45,846 nt of DNA from Gilliamella sp. App4-10 (GTDB lineage Bacteria; Pseudomonadota; Gammaproteobacteria; Enterobacterales; Orbaceae): the NCBI RefSeq assembly GCF_001690495.1, contig NZ_LZGS01000025.1, positions 1 to 45,846 on the forward strand. Reading direction: 5' to 3'. The translations under genes were made by a program, and so were the position numbers. Positions 1 through 9,508 of this stretch are shown piece by piece. The notes below the pieces were generated by a model. That model ran no database searches. It worked only from the letters and a program-made list of their open reading frames with translations, and was not told where the DNA came from. Within the stretch, counting starts at the first letter, position 1; each line of letters begins with the position of its first letter.

Positions 1-601
1 TGTCCATATTGTTTTCCTATTTTCCCTAAAATCTCTATATTTTATTGTTAATGAGGTGATTGGCTTATCGTTATTTATAGTATTGTTTTAAGCATAAACG
101 ATAATGGAAACAGAGTATAAACCATTTTAACGCAACGTTAACCTTTTTAATCAATACTTTTGCTTAATATCAATAATATCTGTTAACTAAACGAGTATCT
201 GGTAGCTGCTTAACGCCTTTATTTAAAAAGCGATTTAAGCAACGCTATACTTTATTAAGTACATTTTTTAACCTGTTAAATGAAAAATAATTTTATGCTG
301 AAGCGGTATAGATTTCTGGATATGTTAACTAGAAATTCCGTCTTTTTTAATAAAGAAAAGCTCAGTTTTATTGCTGACTGTGCTATAACTATATGAAATT
401 TAAAGATTAATTGGTAGAATGAAAAATCCTAATATTCCCTCTATTTTATTCTAATATTACTTTAATAAAAACAATGCATTATAAAATCATTGTTATTATT
501 AAAATCATTGAAAAAGTTGGTGGAAATTTGGTGTTAAATATTTTAATAATAAAACAATGTGTTATAATTGGAGTGTTCCCTATACACATAGGGATAAACC
601 G
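1..601. repeat. Left arm of a >=601-bp perfect inverted repeat (CRISPR leader module)
   Basis: Position p here pairs with position 41528-p at the other end of the window. I compared the two arms line by line as reverse complements and found no mismatch or gap from 1 to 601. The arm holds, from left to right, the reverse complement of the first seven bases of a vgrG-like gene (CAT at 5-7), the leader of array 1 and its first repeat. Identity ends exactly where spacer 1 starts. The arm is cut by the window edge, so the duplication is probably longer and may include a second vgrG to the left. Confidence 0.95.
8..572 (+). promoter_or_regulatory. CRISPR array 1 leader / divergent vgrG promoter region
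   Basis: This AT-rich, ORF-poor stretch lies upstream of array 1 in the reading sense in which the repeat ends GATAAACCG, the usual leader side for type I-E. It must also carry the promoter and ribosome binding site of a vgrG-like gene reading left from about 7. Visible motifs are a tandem AAAATCATTG at 483-492 and 501-510, and an IHF-like AATCAATACTTTT near 152. Assigning promoter boxes by eye is unreliable here. A possible -35 TTGGTG at 517-522 with -10 TATTTT at 539-544 is only a suggestion. Confidence 0.7.
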
Positions 602-1457
602 TTTGCGCGCTATGTCTTGAACTGATAGCGGTTGTGTTCCCTATACACATAGGGATAAACCGAAATCGATCACCAGTCATCCGATGGCAGTATGGTGTTC
701 CCTATACACATAGGGATAAACCGTGTGATATTTATGTAATTAAGTTGCCGGGAACGTGTTCCCTATACACATAGGGATAAACCGGAGGTTTTAAAGGTGG
801 TTAATGAGTTGAGGGAGTGTTCCCTATACACATAGGGATAAACCGCGTTGATACGTGTTTTTACTCTGCTGAGCTGTGTGTTCCCTATACACATAGGGAT
901 AAACCGAAACTGTACAAGACATATATCAAGTGGTGGCCGTGTTCCCTATACACATAGGGATAAACCGTAATGAAAATGGTGAGGTCGCATTTAGAATTAG
1001 TGTTCCCTATACACATAGGGATAAACCGGTTACCTAAAAGGTTGTCCTTATACTCCAATCGTGTTCCCTATACACATAGGGATAAACCGGAGTAAATAGA
1101 ATGAATGTTAAAATAATGTTTGTGTTCCCTATACACATAGGGATAAACCGACTATTTCCCATTTTTTGAAAACGGAATGGAAGTGTTCCCTATACACATA
1201 GGGATAAACCGCTAACGAAATAACATGGTTTAAATTCGAGGGTGTGTTCCCTATACACATAGGGATAAACCGACATTTTCCCGCTCGTCGGCGATATGGA
1301 TATCGTGTTCCCTATACACATAGGGATAAACCGTTAAAGATTGATGCCATCTGTATTTCCATTCAGTGTTCCCTATACACATAGGGATAAACCGGGCTTG
1401 CTGTCTAATGAATGTTGATTTATCTGCTGTTCCCTATACACATAGAGGAATAAACTC
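573..1457 (+). CRISPR. CRISPR array 1, type I-E-like repeat, 15 repeats and 14 spacers
   Basis: Fourteen identical 29-base repeats start at 573, 634, 695, 756, 817, 878, 939, 1000, 1061, 1122, 1183, 1244, 1305 and 1366, a strict 61-base pitch with 32-base spacers. Each begins GTGTTCCC, ends GATAAACCG and has an inner palindrome CCCTAT-ACAC-ATAGGG. The start, end and length match the E. coli type I-E repeat class. A fifteenth, degenerate repeat (1427-1457) has a two-base insertion and end changes, which marks the old, leader-distal end. The 14 spacers are all different by eye. No cas gene is in the window, so the array depends on a cas operon elsewhere or is an orphan. Confidence 0.98.
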
Positions 1458-1557
1458 TCAAGCTAGAATGGCTCATAGCGATGAAAAATCAACTAAATTT
1501 TATACCAAAAACCATACCGAATGGGTTGAAGTTCCGCACATCCAAATCGTAATTTAA
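1458..1557 (+). pseudogene. C-terminal remnant of a tyrosine recombinase (integrase)
   Basis: The reading frame that ends at the TAA at 1555-1557 encodes a tail with ARMAHSDEKSTKFYTKNH followed by TEWVEV. The spacing of the His and Tyr (MAHSD...T.FYT..H) resembles the last catalytic box of phage and island tyrosine recombinases. Nothing upstream in this frame belongs to the gene: the frame runs straight into the degenerate last CRISPR repeat. So only about 33 codons survive, fused in frame to array sequence. The family assignment rests on a short motif; the fragment nature is certain. Confidence 0.5.
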
Positions 1558-2391
1558 GCGGGGGTAAAACTCGTTTAAGTTATTGATATCTATAACACTC
1601 CCTAAACCCCTGTTTTTTCTTACAGTTAAAAGCAAATAATTAATTGAATTATATCATTATTTTTAGTGTTAGAACCTAATTTTAACATAGTGGGGGGGCA
1701 GTGGTTAGAGTCCACCTAAGCGTACCATTCTAAAGCCTTACCTAAAAAGCCTTTAAAGTGATTACCTTAAATCTATCTTTTATTAGTGAGATAAAATGAG
1801 GGTAAAAATGATATCATCGAATAGCTCTTTAAATGCTAACAACTTCAAAATAAACAAATTTTTTGCAAAAAAACCTCAATAAAATCAATACTTTTCCTGA
1901 CCGATTTTTTGCTTAAAATTTGAGTTTTATTTTGGTGGAAGGAGTTTGATTATTTTTAATACGTGGCTTAACTCGTCTCCGGTTTGATAACATTCTACTC
2001 ATTTAACTTTCCCCTTTTTCATTATCAATTTCAAAAAGCAATTTATATATTTCTTTCATAGATTCGAATCGCTCTTTAGTCCAATACTGGCTATTCTGTT
2101 ATTGTTGTCGATTTGATATTAATAGTTTTTTGCTTGTCATTACTGAATATGCTCAAAAGAATATATAGGTTGCATGTTTTCTATTAGGTTAAGTATGCAG
2201 TCTTTGCTAAAACATAAGTATTTCTTGAAACTTTTGACAAAAATCAGTCACTTTTGTTGATACAATTTGCATACTTTCTGATTTATTTATATTTAAATGC
2301 TTTTTATCGTGGCAAATACTCTGTTTTTTAGTGATTCTATTTTAGAAATGGCTCCAACCAACTAGCTTCTCATTTTTGGTATTTATAAAAT
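1558..2391. other. Gene-poor scar between the array and guaA
   Basis: No intact gene longer than about 30 codons is visible on either strand, and I see no tRNA. The minus strand carries two tiny overlapping frames (see the entry at 1913-2140). With the recombinase tail just to the left and the 3' end of guaA just to the right, this is best read as the decayed end of an integrative element. I did not find a convincing second copy of the guaA 3' end here that would mark an attachment site. Confidence 0.45.
1913..2140 (-). pseudogene. Two tiny broken minus-strand frames
   Basis: From the ATG at 2138-2140 the minus strand reads MTSKKLLISNRQQ, hits a TAA at 2099-2101, then continues in the same frame as QNSQYWTKERFESM...LLFEID to a stop at 2003-2005. 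Directly adjoining that stop (TAAATG) a second frame of 29 codons, rich in Arg and Lys, runs to 1913. The amino-acid composition of the first frame looks like real protein interrupted by one nonsense change. I do not recognise either product. The position next to an integrase tail suggests small island genes. Confidence 0.3.
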
Positions 2392-2424
2392 AAAAAAACA
2401 GCCTGTTTTTAGGCTGTTTTTTTT
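2392..2424 (-). terminator. Bidirectional terminator downstream of guaA
   Basis: A 7-bp stem (ACAGCCT 2398-2404 with AGGCTGT 2411-2417) is flanked by A residues on the left and a T run on the right, so it can stop transcription on both strands. It lies about 30 bases past the guaA stop codon. Confidence 0.85.
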
Positions 2425-2456
2425 AAAATTTTTAAACCAGTTTTAGGAACGGTTAG

Positions 2457-4040
2457 CTATTCCCATTCTATAGTCGCCGGTGGTTTTCCGCTTATATCAT
2501 ATACGACACGAGAAATACCATTGACTTCGTTGATGATTCGATTGGATACTCGCCCTAAGAAGTCATAAGGTAAATGAGCCCAATGTGCGGTCATAAAATC
2601 GATGGTTTCAACAGCACGCAGTGAAACGACCCAGTCATATTTTCGACCGTCACCCATTACGCCAACAGAGCGTACTGGTAAAAATACGGTAAAAGCTTGG
2701 CTGACTTTGTGGTATAAATCTGCCTTATATAGCTCTTCAATAAAAATGGCATCGGCTTTGCGTAATAAGTCACAATATTCTTTCTTTACTTCACCAAGTA
2801 CCCGCACACCTAAGCCTGGTCCTGGAAATGGGTGACGATAAAGCATGTCATAAGGTAGCCCAAGTTCTAAGCCCACTTTGCGAACTTCGTCTTTAAATAG
2901 TTCTCTCAAAGGTTCGACCAAGCCCATTTTCATATCTTCGGGTAAGCCACCAACATTATGATGTGATTTAATTACATGGGCTTTGCCGGTATCAGCAGCT
3001 GCCGATTCAATAACATCAGGATAGATAGTGCCTTGAGCTAACCATTTTACCTCTTTTAACTTTGCTGCTTCTTCATCAAATACAGCAACAAATTCACGTC
3101 CAATAATTTTGCGTTTCGCTTCGGGATCTGCTTCACCTTTTAGTGCAGCTAAAAAACGCTCTTCGGCATTTACGGCAATAATATTTAAGCCAAATTTATT
3201 ACCAAACATCTCCATAACTTGTTGTGCTTCGTTCAAGCGTAATAAGCCATGATCAACAAAGACACAAGTTAACTGATCACCAATCGCTTGATGCAATAAC
3301 AATGCTGTAACAGAAGAATCTACCCCACCCGATAAACCGAGTAAGACTTTGTCATTACCAACCTGTTCTTTAATTCGAGCAATAGCATCGGTAATAATTG
3401 AAGATGGTGTCCAAAGTTTTTCGCAGTGACAGATATCAATCACAAAACGTTGCAATAACTCGAAACCTTTAACTGTATGAGTCACTTCTGGATGGAATTG
3501 AACTCCATAAAATTGTTTTTCGTCATTAGCCATAATAGCAAATGGGCAAGTTTCAGTACGACCAATCAGAGTAAAACAGTCAGGCAAGGCTGTTACTTTG
3601 TCACCGTGGCTCATCCAAACATCAAGTTGATGAATACCTTTTTCGCTTGTGCTATCCAATATGCCATCAGTTAATTTTGACGATCCCACAAGATCCACTT
3701 TAGCATAACCAAATTCACGTTGGTTAGAACCAGTCACTTGCCCCCCCTTACCAACTTGAATGGCCATAGTTTGCATGCCATAACAGATACCCAAAACAGG
3801 TACACCAGCATTAAAGACATATTGTGGAGCTCGTGGACTATTAGCTTCTGTGGTACTTTCTGGACTTCCTGATAGAATAATACCTTTAGGATTAAATTGT
3901 TTGATTTTCTCTTCTGATACATCCCACGGCCAAAGTTCACAGTACACACCAATTTCACGAATACGTCGAGCAATTAATTGAGTAACTTGTGAACCAAAAT
4001 CGAGGATTAATATGCGCTGTTGGTGGATGTCTTTTTTCAT
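2457..4040 (-). CDS. guaA: GMP synthase (glutamine-hydrolysing)
   Basis: Converts XMP to GMP with ATP and glutamine, the last step of guanine nucleotide synthesis. The 527-residue product is close to the E. coli enzyme throughout. It has a class I glutamine amidotransferase domain (Cys86 in GICYGMQ, His and Glu in FHPEV), then an ATP pyrophosphatase domain (SGGVDSS near residue 230), then the dimerisation domain ending in PPATIEWE. The frame is open 18 codons further upstream, but I chose the ATG at 4038-4040 because the family starts there and AGGA lies about 9 bases ahead. guaB is not adjacent, unlike in E. coli. The 3' end of guaA is a known insertion site for genomic islands, which fits the debris beyond it. 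Confidence 0.97.
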   Translation of the reverse strand: MKKDIHQQRILILDFGSQVTQLIARRIREIGVYCELWPWDVSEEKIKQFNPKGIILSGSPESTTEANSPRAPQYVFNAGVPVLGICYGMQTMAIQVGKGGQVTGSNQREFGYAKVDLVGSSKLTDGILDSTSEKGIHQLDVWMSHGDKVTALPDCFTLIGRTETCPFAIMANDEKQFYGVQFHPEVTHTVKGFELLQRFVIDICHCEKLWTPSSIITDAIARIKEQVGNDKVLLGLSGGVDSSVTALLLHQAIGDQLTCVFVDHGLLRLNEAQQVMEMFGNKFGLNIIAVNAEERFLAALKGEADPEAKRKIIGREFVAVFDEEAAKLKEVKWLAQGTIYPDVIESAAADTGKAHVIKSHHNVGGLPEDMKMGLVEPLRELFKDEVRKVGLELGLPYDMLYRHPFPGPGLGVRVLGEVKKEYCDLLRKADAIFIEELYKADLYHKVSQAFTVFLPVRSVGVMGDGRKYDWVVSLRAVETIDFMTAHWAHLPYDFLGRVSNRIINEVNGISRVVYDISGKPPATIEWE

Positions 4041-4262
4041 CAATTTTATTCCTAAACTATGAACTAATACAAAATCAGGGTGATATTGTACCATTTACCA
4101 AATAAATTGAGAGCATTAATTAAAAACAATTATAAATATTTTATATTATTAATAATTTTGAAATCATCTTATTACAGAATTCAATATCATGGTCATCAAA
4201 CCAACCTTGTGATAAGTCAACAAATCAAAAAAATTGAATTCTCTTTACTTAATTAATAAGTA

Positions 4263-4277
4263 AACTTATAATAAGTT
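4263..4277. promoter_or_regulatory. Palindromic operator candidate ahead of the SRPBCC/marR pair
   Basis: A perfect 7-1-7 palindrome (AACTTAT, A, ATAAGTT) sits about 20 bases before the first start codon, inside a stretch that repeats related half-sites (AAGTAAACTT, GTTAACTTAC). MarR proteins bind such AT-rich palindromes, and the second gene of the pair is a marR homologue, so autoregulation is a reasonable inference. Confidence 0.5.
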
Positions 4278-4298
4278 AACTTACCAAAAGGAGGCTCT

Positions 4299-4730
4299 AT
4301 GAATACCATTTCAATTTCTTTCATATTACCAACCAAAGCTAAACCAACTCAAATTTGGCAATACTATACTGATCTTAATTTAAGAAAATTATGGGAAACT
4401 GATCTTGAAGACTTTCGTATATTTGGTAACTTAAAAACAGGGGCTAAAGGTATTTTCAAATTACAAAATATACCGAAAATGGAAGTGACTTTATCAAAGA
4501 TTATTGATGAGCAAGAATTTACAGAACAATTTGATATGCCTGAAATAGGTTTACTGTTTTTCTCACATCAAATTATTGAAATATCGCATAATCAATATGC
4601 ATTAAAATCAGAAATTTCTCTAAAACCGGATCCAAAAATGGATACTAAAGCATCCTATGATTTTATAAAACAGATTTCAGATGATATTATTGATAAAACT
4701 TACAAATTAAATGGCTTAGTTGAAGGGTAA
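4299..4730 (+). CDS. SRPBCC-fold (START/Bet v1-like) small protein
   Basis: The 143-residue product starts with ISFILPTKAKPTQIWQYYTD and goes on with LRKLWETDLEDF. This is the usual opening of polyketide-cyclase/START-like proteins, where a first strand leads into a helix with a conserved Trp. The rest alternates strands and a long C-terminal helix, as expected for a single-domain ligand-binding cup. No signal peptide or membrane segment is seen. A strong GGAGG lies 6 bases before the ATG. The stop is 3 bases before the next ATG, so it is co-transcribed with the MarR-type gene. The natural ligand cannot be told from sequence; sensing or binding a hydrophobic compound under MarR control is an inference. 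Confidence 0.7.
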   Translation: MNTISISFILPTKAKPTQIWQYYTDLNLRKLWETDLEDFRIFGNLKTGAKGIFKLQNIPKMEVTLSKIIDEQEFTEQFDMPEIGLLFFSHQIIEISHNQYALKSEISLKPDPKMDTKASYDFIKQISDDIIDKTYKLNGLVEG

Positions 4731-4733
4731 ATT

Positions 4734-5201
4734 ATGACAAAGGACAATAAGTTTTTGACTCAATTCCAAACTGATTCTGAATCTATTGGTTTTATTTTTA
4801 TGAAAACTTATTCGTCCTGGCATACGAATATCAAAAATTGCTTGAAAAAACAGTCTATCACTCATCCTCAATTTATAGTGCTTGCAACGCTTGCTTATCT
4901 ATCACAGCAACCAGACGAAATAACACAAGTTATTTTATCAAATAAAACAAATATCGATGTGATGACAATGTCCCAAATATTAGAGAATTTAGAAAAAAAG
5001 GATTATATAAAACGCTCTTGCTCAATTAAAGATAGTCGAGCAAAATCCATTCAATTAACACAAAAAGGATTGAATAAAGCAAATGAAACTGTACCTTTGG
5101 TTGAACAAATAGATAAAGATTTTTTTTCAACACTACAAGGTGATAAAGAACAATTTATGAAAATGTTATTAACACTATTAAAAACCAACATGGAGGGATA
5201 A
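4734..5201 (+). CDS. MarR-family transcriptional regulator
   Basis: A 155-residue protein with the MarR layout: N-terminal dimer helices; a winged helix-turn-helix around residues 45-110, with THPQFIVLATLAYLSQ, then DVMTMSQILENLEKKDYI and the wing SIKDSRAKSIQLTQKG; and a C-terminal dimer helix. The wing sequence (DSRAKSIQLT.KG) is the most diagnostic part. It follows the SRPBCC gene by 3 bases and probably represses the pair through the palindrome at 4263-4277. The ligand is unknown. Confidence 0.85.
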   Translation: MTKDNKFLTQFQTDSESIGFIFMKTYSSWHTNIKNCLKKQSITHPQFIVLATLAYLSQQPDEITQVILSNKTNIDVMTMSQILENLEKKDYIKRSCSIKDSRAKSIQLTQKGLNKANETVPLVEQIDKDFFSTLQGDKEQFMKMLLTLLKTNMEG

Positions 5202-5370
5202 AATCATTTATAAATTTTTATTATTTATTGTTTTTATCAACTTTGAATGCTTGGATTTGACTTAAAATAAGTTTTTGAAAACTTTGTCTCAAATTTCTAA
5301 AACAAAATACTTTAAAACTGAATCGTTATAACTCAAGCTGTTAAAGCTCATTACTTGACTAAATTTAATT

Positions 5371-5398
5371 AAAAAAAGGTGATATTACATCACCTTTT
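5371..5398 (-). terminator. Terminator downstream of pta
   Basis: Ten-base stem AAAAGGTGAT (5374-5383) with ATCACCTTTT (5389-5398) and a 5-base loop. On the minus strand it is followed by a T run (5377-5371). It lies about 27 bases past the pta stop codon and may also stop the marR transcript coming from the left. Confidence 0.85.
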
Positions 5399-5425
5399 AT
5401 CTATAGTTAGAACGTTTTGCTAAAC

Positions 5426-7576
5426 TTATTTTGCAGCGTTTTGTTCTTGTGCTGATTGAATTGCGGTTAATGCAATGGTGTAGACAATATCGTCAACTAA
5501 TGCACCACGAGACAAATCATTAACAGGTTTACGCATACCTTGTAGCATAGGACCAATCGAAACAAGATCGGCTGAACGTTGTACAGCTTTATATGTCGTA
5601 TTACCTGTATTAAGATCAGGGAAGATAAATACTGTTGCTTTACCTGCTACTTGTGAATTTGGCGCTTTCGATTTTGCTACATCTGGCATTACCGCGGCAT
5701 CATATTGCAATGGACCATCGATCATAAGATCTGGACGTTTTTCTTGAGCAATGCGAGTTGCTTCTTTCACTTTTTCAACATCAGCACCTTGACCCGAGCT
5801 ACCTGTTGAGTAAGAGATCATCGCAACGCGTGGTTCAATACCAAAGGCAATTGCTGTATCAGCTGATTGAATCGCAATTTCGGCTAACTCTTGTGCATTT
5901 GGATCTGGATTAATTGCGCAGTCGCCATAAATATACACTTGATCAGGCATTAACATAAAGAATACTGATGAAACAAGTGAACTACCCGGGGCAGTTTTAA
6001 TTAATTGTAATGGTGGACGGATAGTATTAGCAGTTGTATGCACAGCACCTGACACTAAACCATCAACTTCATTTGCTTCAAGCATCATTGTACCAAGTAC
6101 TACATTATCAGCTAATTGCTCTCGAGCAATTACTTCTGTCATACCTTTATTTTTACGTAATTCAACTAAACGAGGTACATATTTTTCACGAATTAATTCA
6201 GGATCAACAATTTCAACACCTTGACCTAAACTCACGCCTTGAGAAGCGGCAACTTTACGCACTTCGTCCGGATTACCAATTAATACGCATTTAGCGATAT
6301 TACGCTCAGCACAAATTGCTGCTGCTTTAACTGTTCTTGGTTCATCACCTTCTGGTAATACCACTACTTTTTTCGCATTACGCGCAAGTTCAGTTAATTG
6401 GTAACGGAATGCAGGAGGAGACAGACGACGTGCAGAATTTACCACTTCATTTAATGATTTAACCCATTTAGCATCGATATGGTCAGCTACATAATTTTGG
6501 GTATTTTCCATACGTTCTTTATCATCCACAGGGATTTCTAAATTGAATTGTTGTAAATTAATCGACGTTTGGAAAGTGTTAGTTTTAACTGTAAATACAG
6601 GTAACCCCGTATCAAAAGCAGGTTGGCATAATTTTGCGATTTTTTCGTCGATTTCGTAACCACCAGTTAAAAGTACACCACCAATAGCCACACCATTCAT
6701 AGCAGCTAAACTAATCGTCACTAATACATCAGCCCGATCAGCAGAAGTCACTAACAGTGCATTTGGTTGTAGATGACTGATAATGTTAGGCACACTACGT
6801 GAGCAAAAAGATATATGTTTAATGCGGCGATTTTTGATATCACCTTCATTAATAATTTTAGCGTCAAAATGTTTAGCAATATCAATAGAACGACAAGCAC
6901 TTAAATCCATATTCCAAGGAATACACCCAAGTATTGGCAATGGACTATGTGCATTTAAATCATCGATAGTGATTTTTTTATCATCAAATTTAGGTGTGTG
7001 ATAAATTTCAGCGACATCAGGACGAGCAAGACTTTGTTCTTCAACTGGCGCATTGACTTTATTAACAATCACACCAACGATTTTTTCGTTTTTAATGCCA
7101 CCAAAGTTAGATCGAGCAATTTCAATACGATCTCTAAGTTGCTCTGGCGTATCTTTGCCCATATTGACCACAAAAATAATTTCGGCACCAAGTGTTTTAG
7201 CAATATTATTATTGAGTTCATTAGCAAAAGGATAATCAGACGTAGGTACAATCCCTTCAACCAAAACAACATCAGCACCTTTCGTGTTTTCAGCATAAAG
7301 GGCTACGATTTCTTCCATTAACACATCTTGTTGATTTAAACCTAATAGGTTTTCAACATGGCTCATTTTAAGCGGTTTTAGTGTTGGGATTGAAGTGTTA
7401 TGACTAACTAAAGTTGTCGTATTGTCTGGCGCATCGCCACCCGCTCTAGGTTGTGCTACTGGTTTGAACACGTTTAAGTTAATACCTTGACGCTCCATAG
7501 CTCGAATAACACCAAGACTCACCCCCGTTAAACCAACGTTGGTACCGGTAGGAATGAGCATAATAGTACGAGACAT
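5426..7576 (-). CDS. pta: Phosphate acetyltransferase
   Basis: Interconverts acetyl-CoA plus phosphate and acetyl phosphate plus CoA; with AckA it forms the acetate overflow/uptake pathway. The 716 residues match the long enterobacterial form (about 714). There is an N-terminal P-loop/BioD-like domain ([17 protein letters not shown]), then a DRTGG domain around residues 220-340 ([20 protein letters not shown]), then the catalytic PTA domain from about 390 ([36 protein letters not shown]). It lies 66 bases after ackA in the same direction, with a hairpin in the gap, so part of the ackA transcript may stop before pta. Confidence 0.97.
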   Translation of the reverse strand: MSRTIMLIPTGTNVGLTGVSLGVIRAMERQGINLNVFKPVAQPRAGGDAPDNTTTLVSHNTSIPTLKPLKMSHVENLLGLNQQDVLMEEIVALYAENTKGADVVLVEGIVPTSDYPFANELNNNIAKTLGAEIIFVVNMGKDTPEQLRDRIEIARSNFGGIKNEKIVGVIVNKVNAPVEEQSLARPDVAEIYHTPKFDDKKITIDDLNAHSPLPILGCIPWNMDLSACRSIDIAKHFDAKIINEGDIKNRRIKHISFCSRSVPNIISHLQPNALLVTSADRADVLVTISLAAMNGVAIGGVLLTGGYEIDEKIAKLCQPAFDTGLPVFTVKTNTFQTSINLQQFNLEIPVDDKERMENTQNYVADHIDAKWVKSLNEVVNSARRLSPPAFRYQLTELARNAKKVVVLPEGDEPRTVKAAAICAERNIAKCVLIGNPDEVRKVAASQGVSLGQGVEIVDPELIREKYVPRLVELRKNKGMTEVIAREQLADNVVLGTMMLEANEVDGLVSGAVHTTANTIRPPLQLIKTAPGSSLVSSVFFMLMPDQVYIYGDCAINPDPNAQELAEIAIQSADTAIAFGIEPRVAMISYSTGSSGQGADVEKVKEATRIAQEKRPDLMIDGPLQYDAAVMPDVAKSKAPNSQVAGKATVFIFPDLNTGNTTYKAVQRSADLVSIGPMLQGMRKPVNDLSRGALVDDIVYTIALTAIQSAQEQNAAK

Positions 7577-7611
7577 AATTTTTACCTCTTAATTCTTTTT
7601 ATATAAAAAAC

Positions 7612-7632
7612 AAACCGCCATTTAGGCGGTTT
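7612..7632 (-). terminator. Intergenic hairpin between ackA and pta
   Basis: Eight-base stem AAACCGCC/GGCGGTTT with a 5-base loop (ATTTA on the plus strand). On the minus strand it is followed by a T-rich stretch (7610-7600). It could reduce read-through from ackA into pta or stabilise the ackA message. Confidence 0.65.
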
Positions 7633-7642
7633 TAAATATTTA

Positions 7643-8848
7643 TTACGCAGTTAGGCGCGCAGCATCTTGAGCAATGACAAGCTCTTCATTAGTTGGGATT
7701 ACCATCGCAATAGCTGAACCCTCTTTAGTGATTGTGCCACCTTTACCAAAACGCGCAGCTAAGTTACGCTCTTGATCAAGTTCAAAACCAAGAATAGTTA
7801 ATTTTTGTAATGCCATACGACGCACTTCTTCAGCGTTTTCACCGATACCACCAGTAAATATGATAGCATCTAAACGACCGTCTAAAAGCATTGCATAACC
7901 ACCGATATATTTGACTAAACGATGAACAAACACATCTAAAGCGTTTTTAGCGTTTTCATCTGTTTCGTAATTATCGGTAACATAACGACAGTCGCTACTT
8001 ACACCTGTCAAACCTAATAAACCTGATTTTTTGTTTAAAAGATTATTAATATCAGCAACCGACATTTTTAAATTGTCGTGTAAGAAGAACATAATCGCTG
8101 GGTCGATATCACCACTTCGTGTACCCATGACTAAACCTTCAAGTGGAGTTAAGCCCATTGAAGTTTCAACACATTTACCATTTTTAACGGCAGTGATTGA
8201 TGCACCATTACCTAAGTGACAAGTGATCACATTAGTTTCTTCAACTGGTTTATTCAATAATCTTGCCGCTTCGCGACTAACATAATAATGACTAGTACCG
8301 TGGGCACCATAACGACGAACTCCATGTTTAGTATAAAGTTCGTTAGGAAGAGCATATAGATAAGCTTCTTTTGGCATTGTGGTATGGAATGCAGTATCAA
8401 ATACAGCAACGTTTTTAGTTTTTAAGTGTGGGAAGGCAGCAAAGGCTTCTCGAATACCGATTAAATGCGCAGGGTTATGTAATGGTGCAAATGCAGCGGC
8501 ATCTTCGATTCCTTTTAATACTGAATCATCAATAATCACTGATTGTGTATATTTTTCGCCACCATGAACGATACGGTGACCAATCGATTTTATACTATCT
8601 AATAATTCTGGTTTTTGTGGGAAGATGCTATTAACAATAAAACGAATTGCTTCGCTGTGTGCTGCGCCAGCACCTAAAGAAGCTTCGTTCTTAACACCAT
8701 CAAGTTTCCACTTAATACGAGCATCAGGAAGATGAAAACATTCAGCTAATCCAGATAAAAACTCATCACCATTTTCAGGGTTGATAATGGCAAATTTTAA
8801 TGATGAACTTCCGCAATTAAGAACAAGAGCGTTATTACTTGATGACAT
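7643..8848 (-). CDS. ackA: Acetate kinase
   Basis: Phosphorylates acetate with ATP, or makes ATP from acetyl phosphate in fermentation. The 401-residue protein follows the E. coli sequence end to end: [13 protein letters not shown] at the N terminus, [10 protein letters not shown], the catalytic region [28 protein letters not shown], and [13 protein letters not shown] near the C terminus. The frame is open 14 codons further up, but the ATG at 8846-8848 gives the family length and has AGGA about 7 bases ahead. First gene of ackA-pta; yfbV diverges upstream, as in E. coli. Confidence 0.97.
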   Translation of the reverse strand: MSSSNNALVLNCGSSSLKFAIINPENGDEFLSGLAECFHLPDARIKWKLDGVKNEASLGAGAAHSEAIRFIVNSIFPQKPELLDSIKSIGHRIVHGGEKYTQSVIIDDSVLKGIEDAAAFAPLHNPAHLIGIREAFAAFPHLKTKNVAVFDTAFHTTMPKEAYLYALPNELYTKHGVRRYGAHGTSHYYVSREAARLLNKPVEETNVITCHLGNGASITAVKNGKCVETSMGLTPLEGLVMGTRSGDIDPAIMFFLHDNLKMSVADINNLLNKKSGLLGLTGVSSDCRYVTDNYETDENAKNALDVFVHRLVKYIGGYAMLLDGRLDAIIFTGGIGENAEEVRRMALQKLTILGFELDQERNLAARFGKGGTITKEGSAIAMVIPTNEELVIAQDAARLTA

Positions 8849-8880
8849 AGTAATTCCTATAAATTGAATAAAAAGACATA

Positions 8881-8921
8881 TACCAATCAAAATTGGTAAC
8901 TTAACACATGATTAAAATCAA
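8881..8921. promoter_or_regulatory. Two palindromes upstream of ackA, one FNR-like
   Basis: TACCAAT (8881-8887) and ATTGGTA (8892-8898) form a 7-4-7 palindrome. Next to it, 8908-8921 reads ATGAT-TAAA-ATCAA, one mismatch from the FNR/CRP-type consensus TTGAT-N4-ATCAA, about 60 bases ahead of the ackA start. Oxygen control of ackA-pta is known in enteric bacteria; that this site does it here is inference. Confidence 0.45.
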
Positions 8922-9020
8922 TGTGACTACGCTAAGGTGACTTCTGATATCTTGTTTTTTGAGATAGAATAAAGAGAGCCCCCAATTTGAATGGGACTAT
9001 TTTAAGATAATAAGAAGTGA

Positions 9021-9494
9021 ATGTCGAGGAATCACAAAAATATGAATTTAATAAATACATTTAAAGCGGGACAAAGATATATAAAGCTTTGCCCGATAGA
9101 CAAACAACTAGCTCATTCATTTCCTGAATTAAAAATCATTAATTACATAAAAACCGCAACTAAATACTTGCCCCCTATCATTATTGGCTTACTACTTTGG
9201 CAATATTACATGTCGGCACAAATTGCGGTAACAGTAATAACCATACTATTTACCTTAAGCATGCCGCTACAAGGAATATTTTGGTTAGGCAAACGCGCTC
9301 TATCCCCCCTTCCGCTTAACTTAATTGATTGTTATAACCAATTAAAAATAAAGTTAATTGCTAAAAAAATCATCGCCGAACATAGCACAAAAGACAATAA
9401 ATTAACATTTGAAGCTTTTATGACCCTTATCAATTTAGCGAAATTGCACTTAGGAGATTATTTTGGACAAGATGATGATTCCTCACCTTATTAG
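9021..9494 (+). CDS. yfbV: UPF0208 membrane protein YfbV
   Basis: A 157-residue protein of the YfbV family, whose E. coli member affects chromosome macrodomain (Ter) insulation. Shared features are the N-terminal F..GQ.Y...P...L motif, two membrane segments (about 49-66 and 70-86), and the conserved loop MPLQGIFWLGKRALSPLP. It diverges from ackA, the same neighbourhood as in E. coli, which strengthens the call. Start is uncertain: the upstream ATG gives the family length, while an internal ATG at codon 8 has GAGGAA about 11 bases ahead. priC follows 14 bases later, so the two probably share a transcript. Confidence 0.9.
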   Translation: MSRNHKNMNLINTFKAGQRYIKLCPIDKQLAHSFPELKIINYIKTATKYLPPIIIGLLLWQYYMSAQIAVTVITILFTLSMPLQGIFWLGKRALSPLPLNLIDCYNQLKIKLIAKKIIAEHSTKDNKLTFEAFMTLINLAKLHLGDYFGQDDDSSPY

Positions 9495-9508
9495 AAAAGG
9501 TAACAACA

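Noticed and set aside
1366-1455. Apparent N-terminal half of a 63-codon protein starting in the last perfect repeat
   Set aside because: The first ~30 codons are repeat and spacer sequence; only the tail after 1458 looks like protein, so it is listed as a fragment.
2046-2075. tRNA T-arm-like sequence (GATTCGAATC)
   Set aside because: It is a simple palindrome; no acceptor, D or anticodon stems can be built around it. I found no tRNA or rRNA in the window.
2457-2480. Duplicate of the guaA 3' end as an attachment site between 1558 and 2456
   Set aside because: Only trivial short matches to the guaA end were found; a true att duplicate would have to lie outside the window or has decayed.
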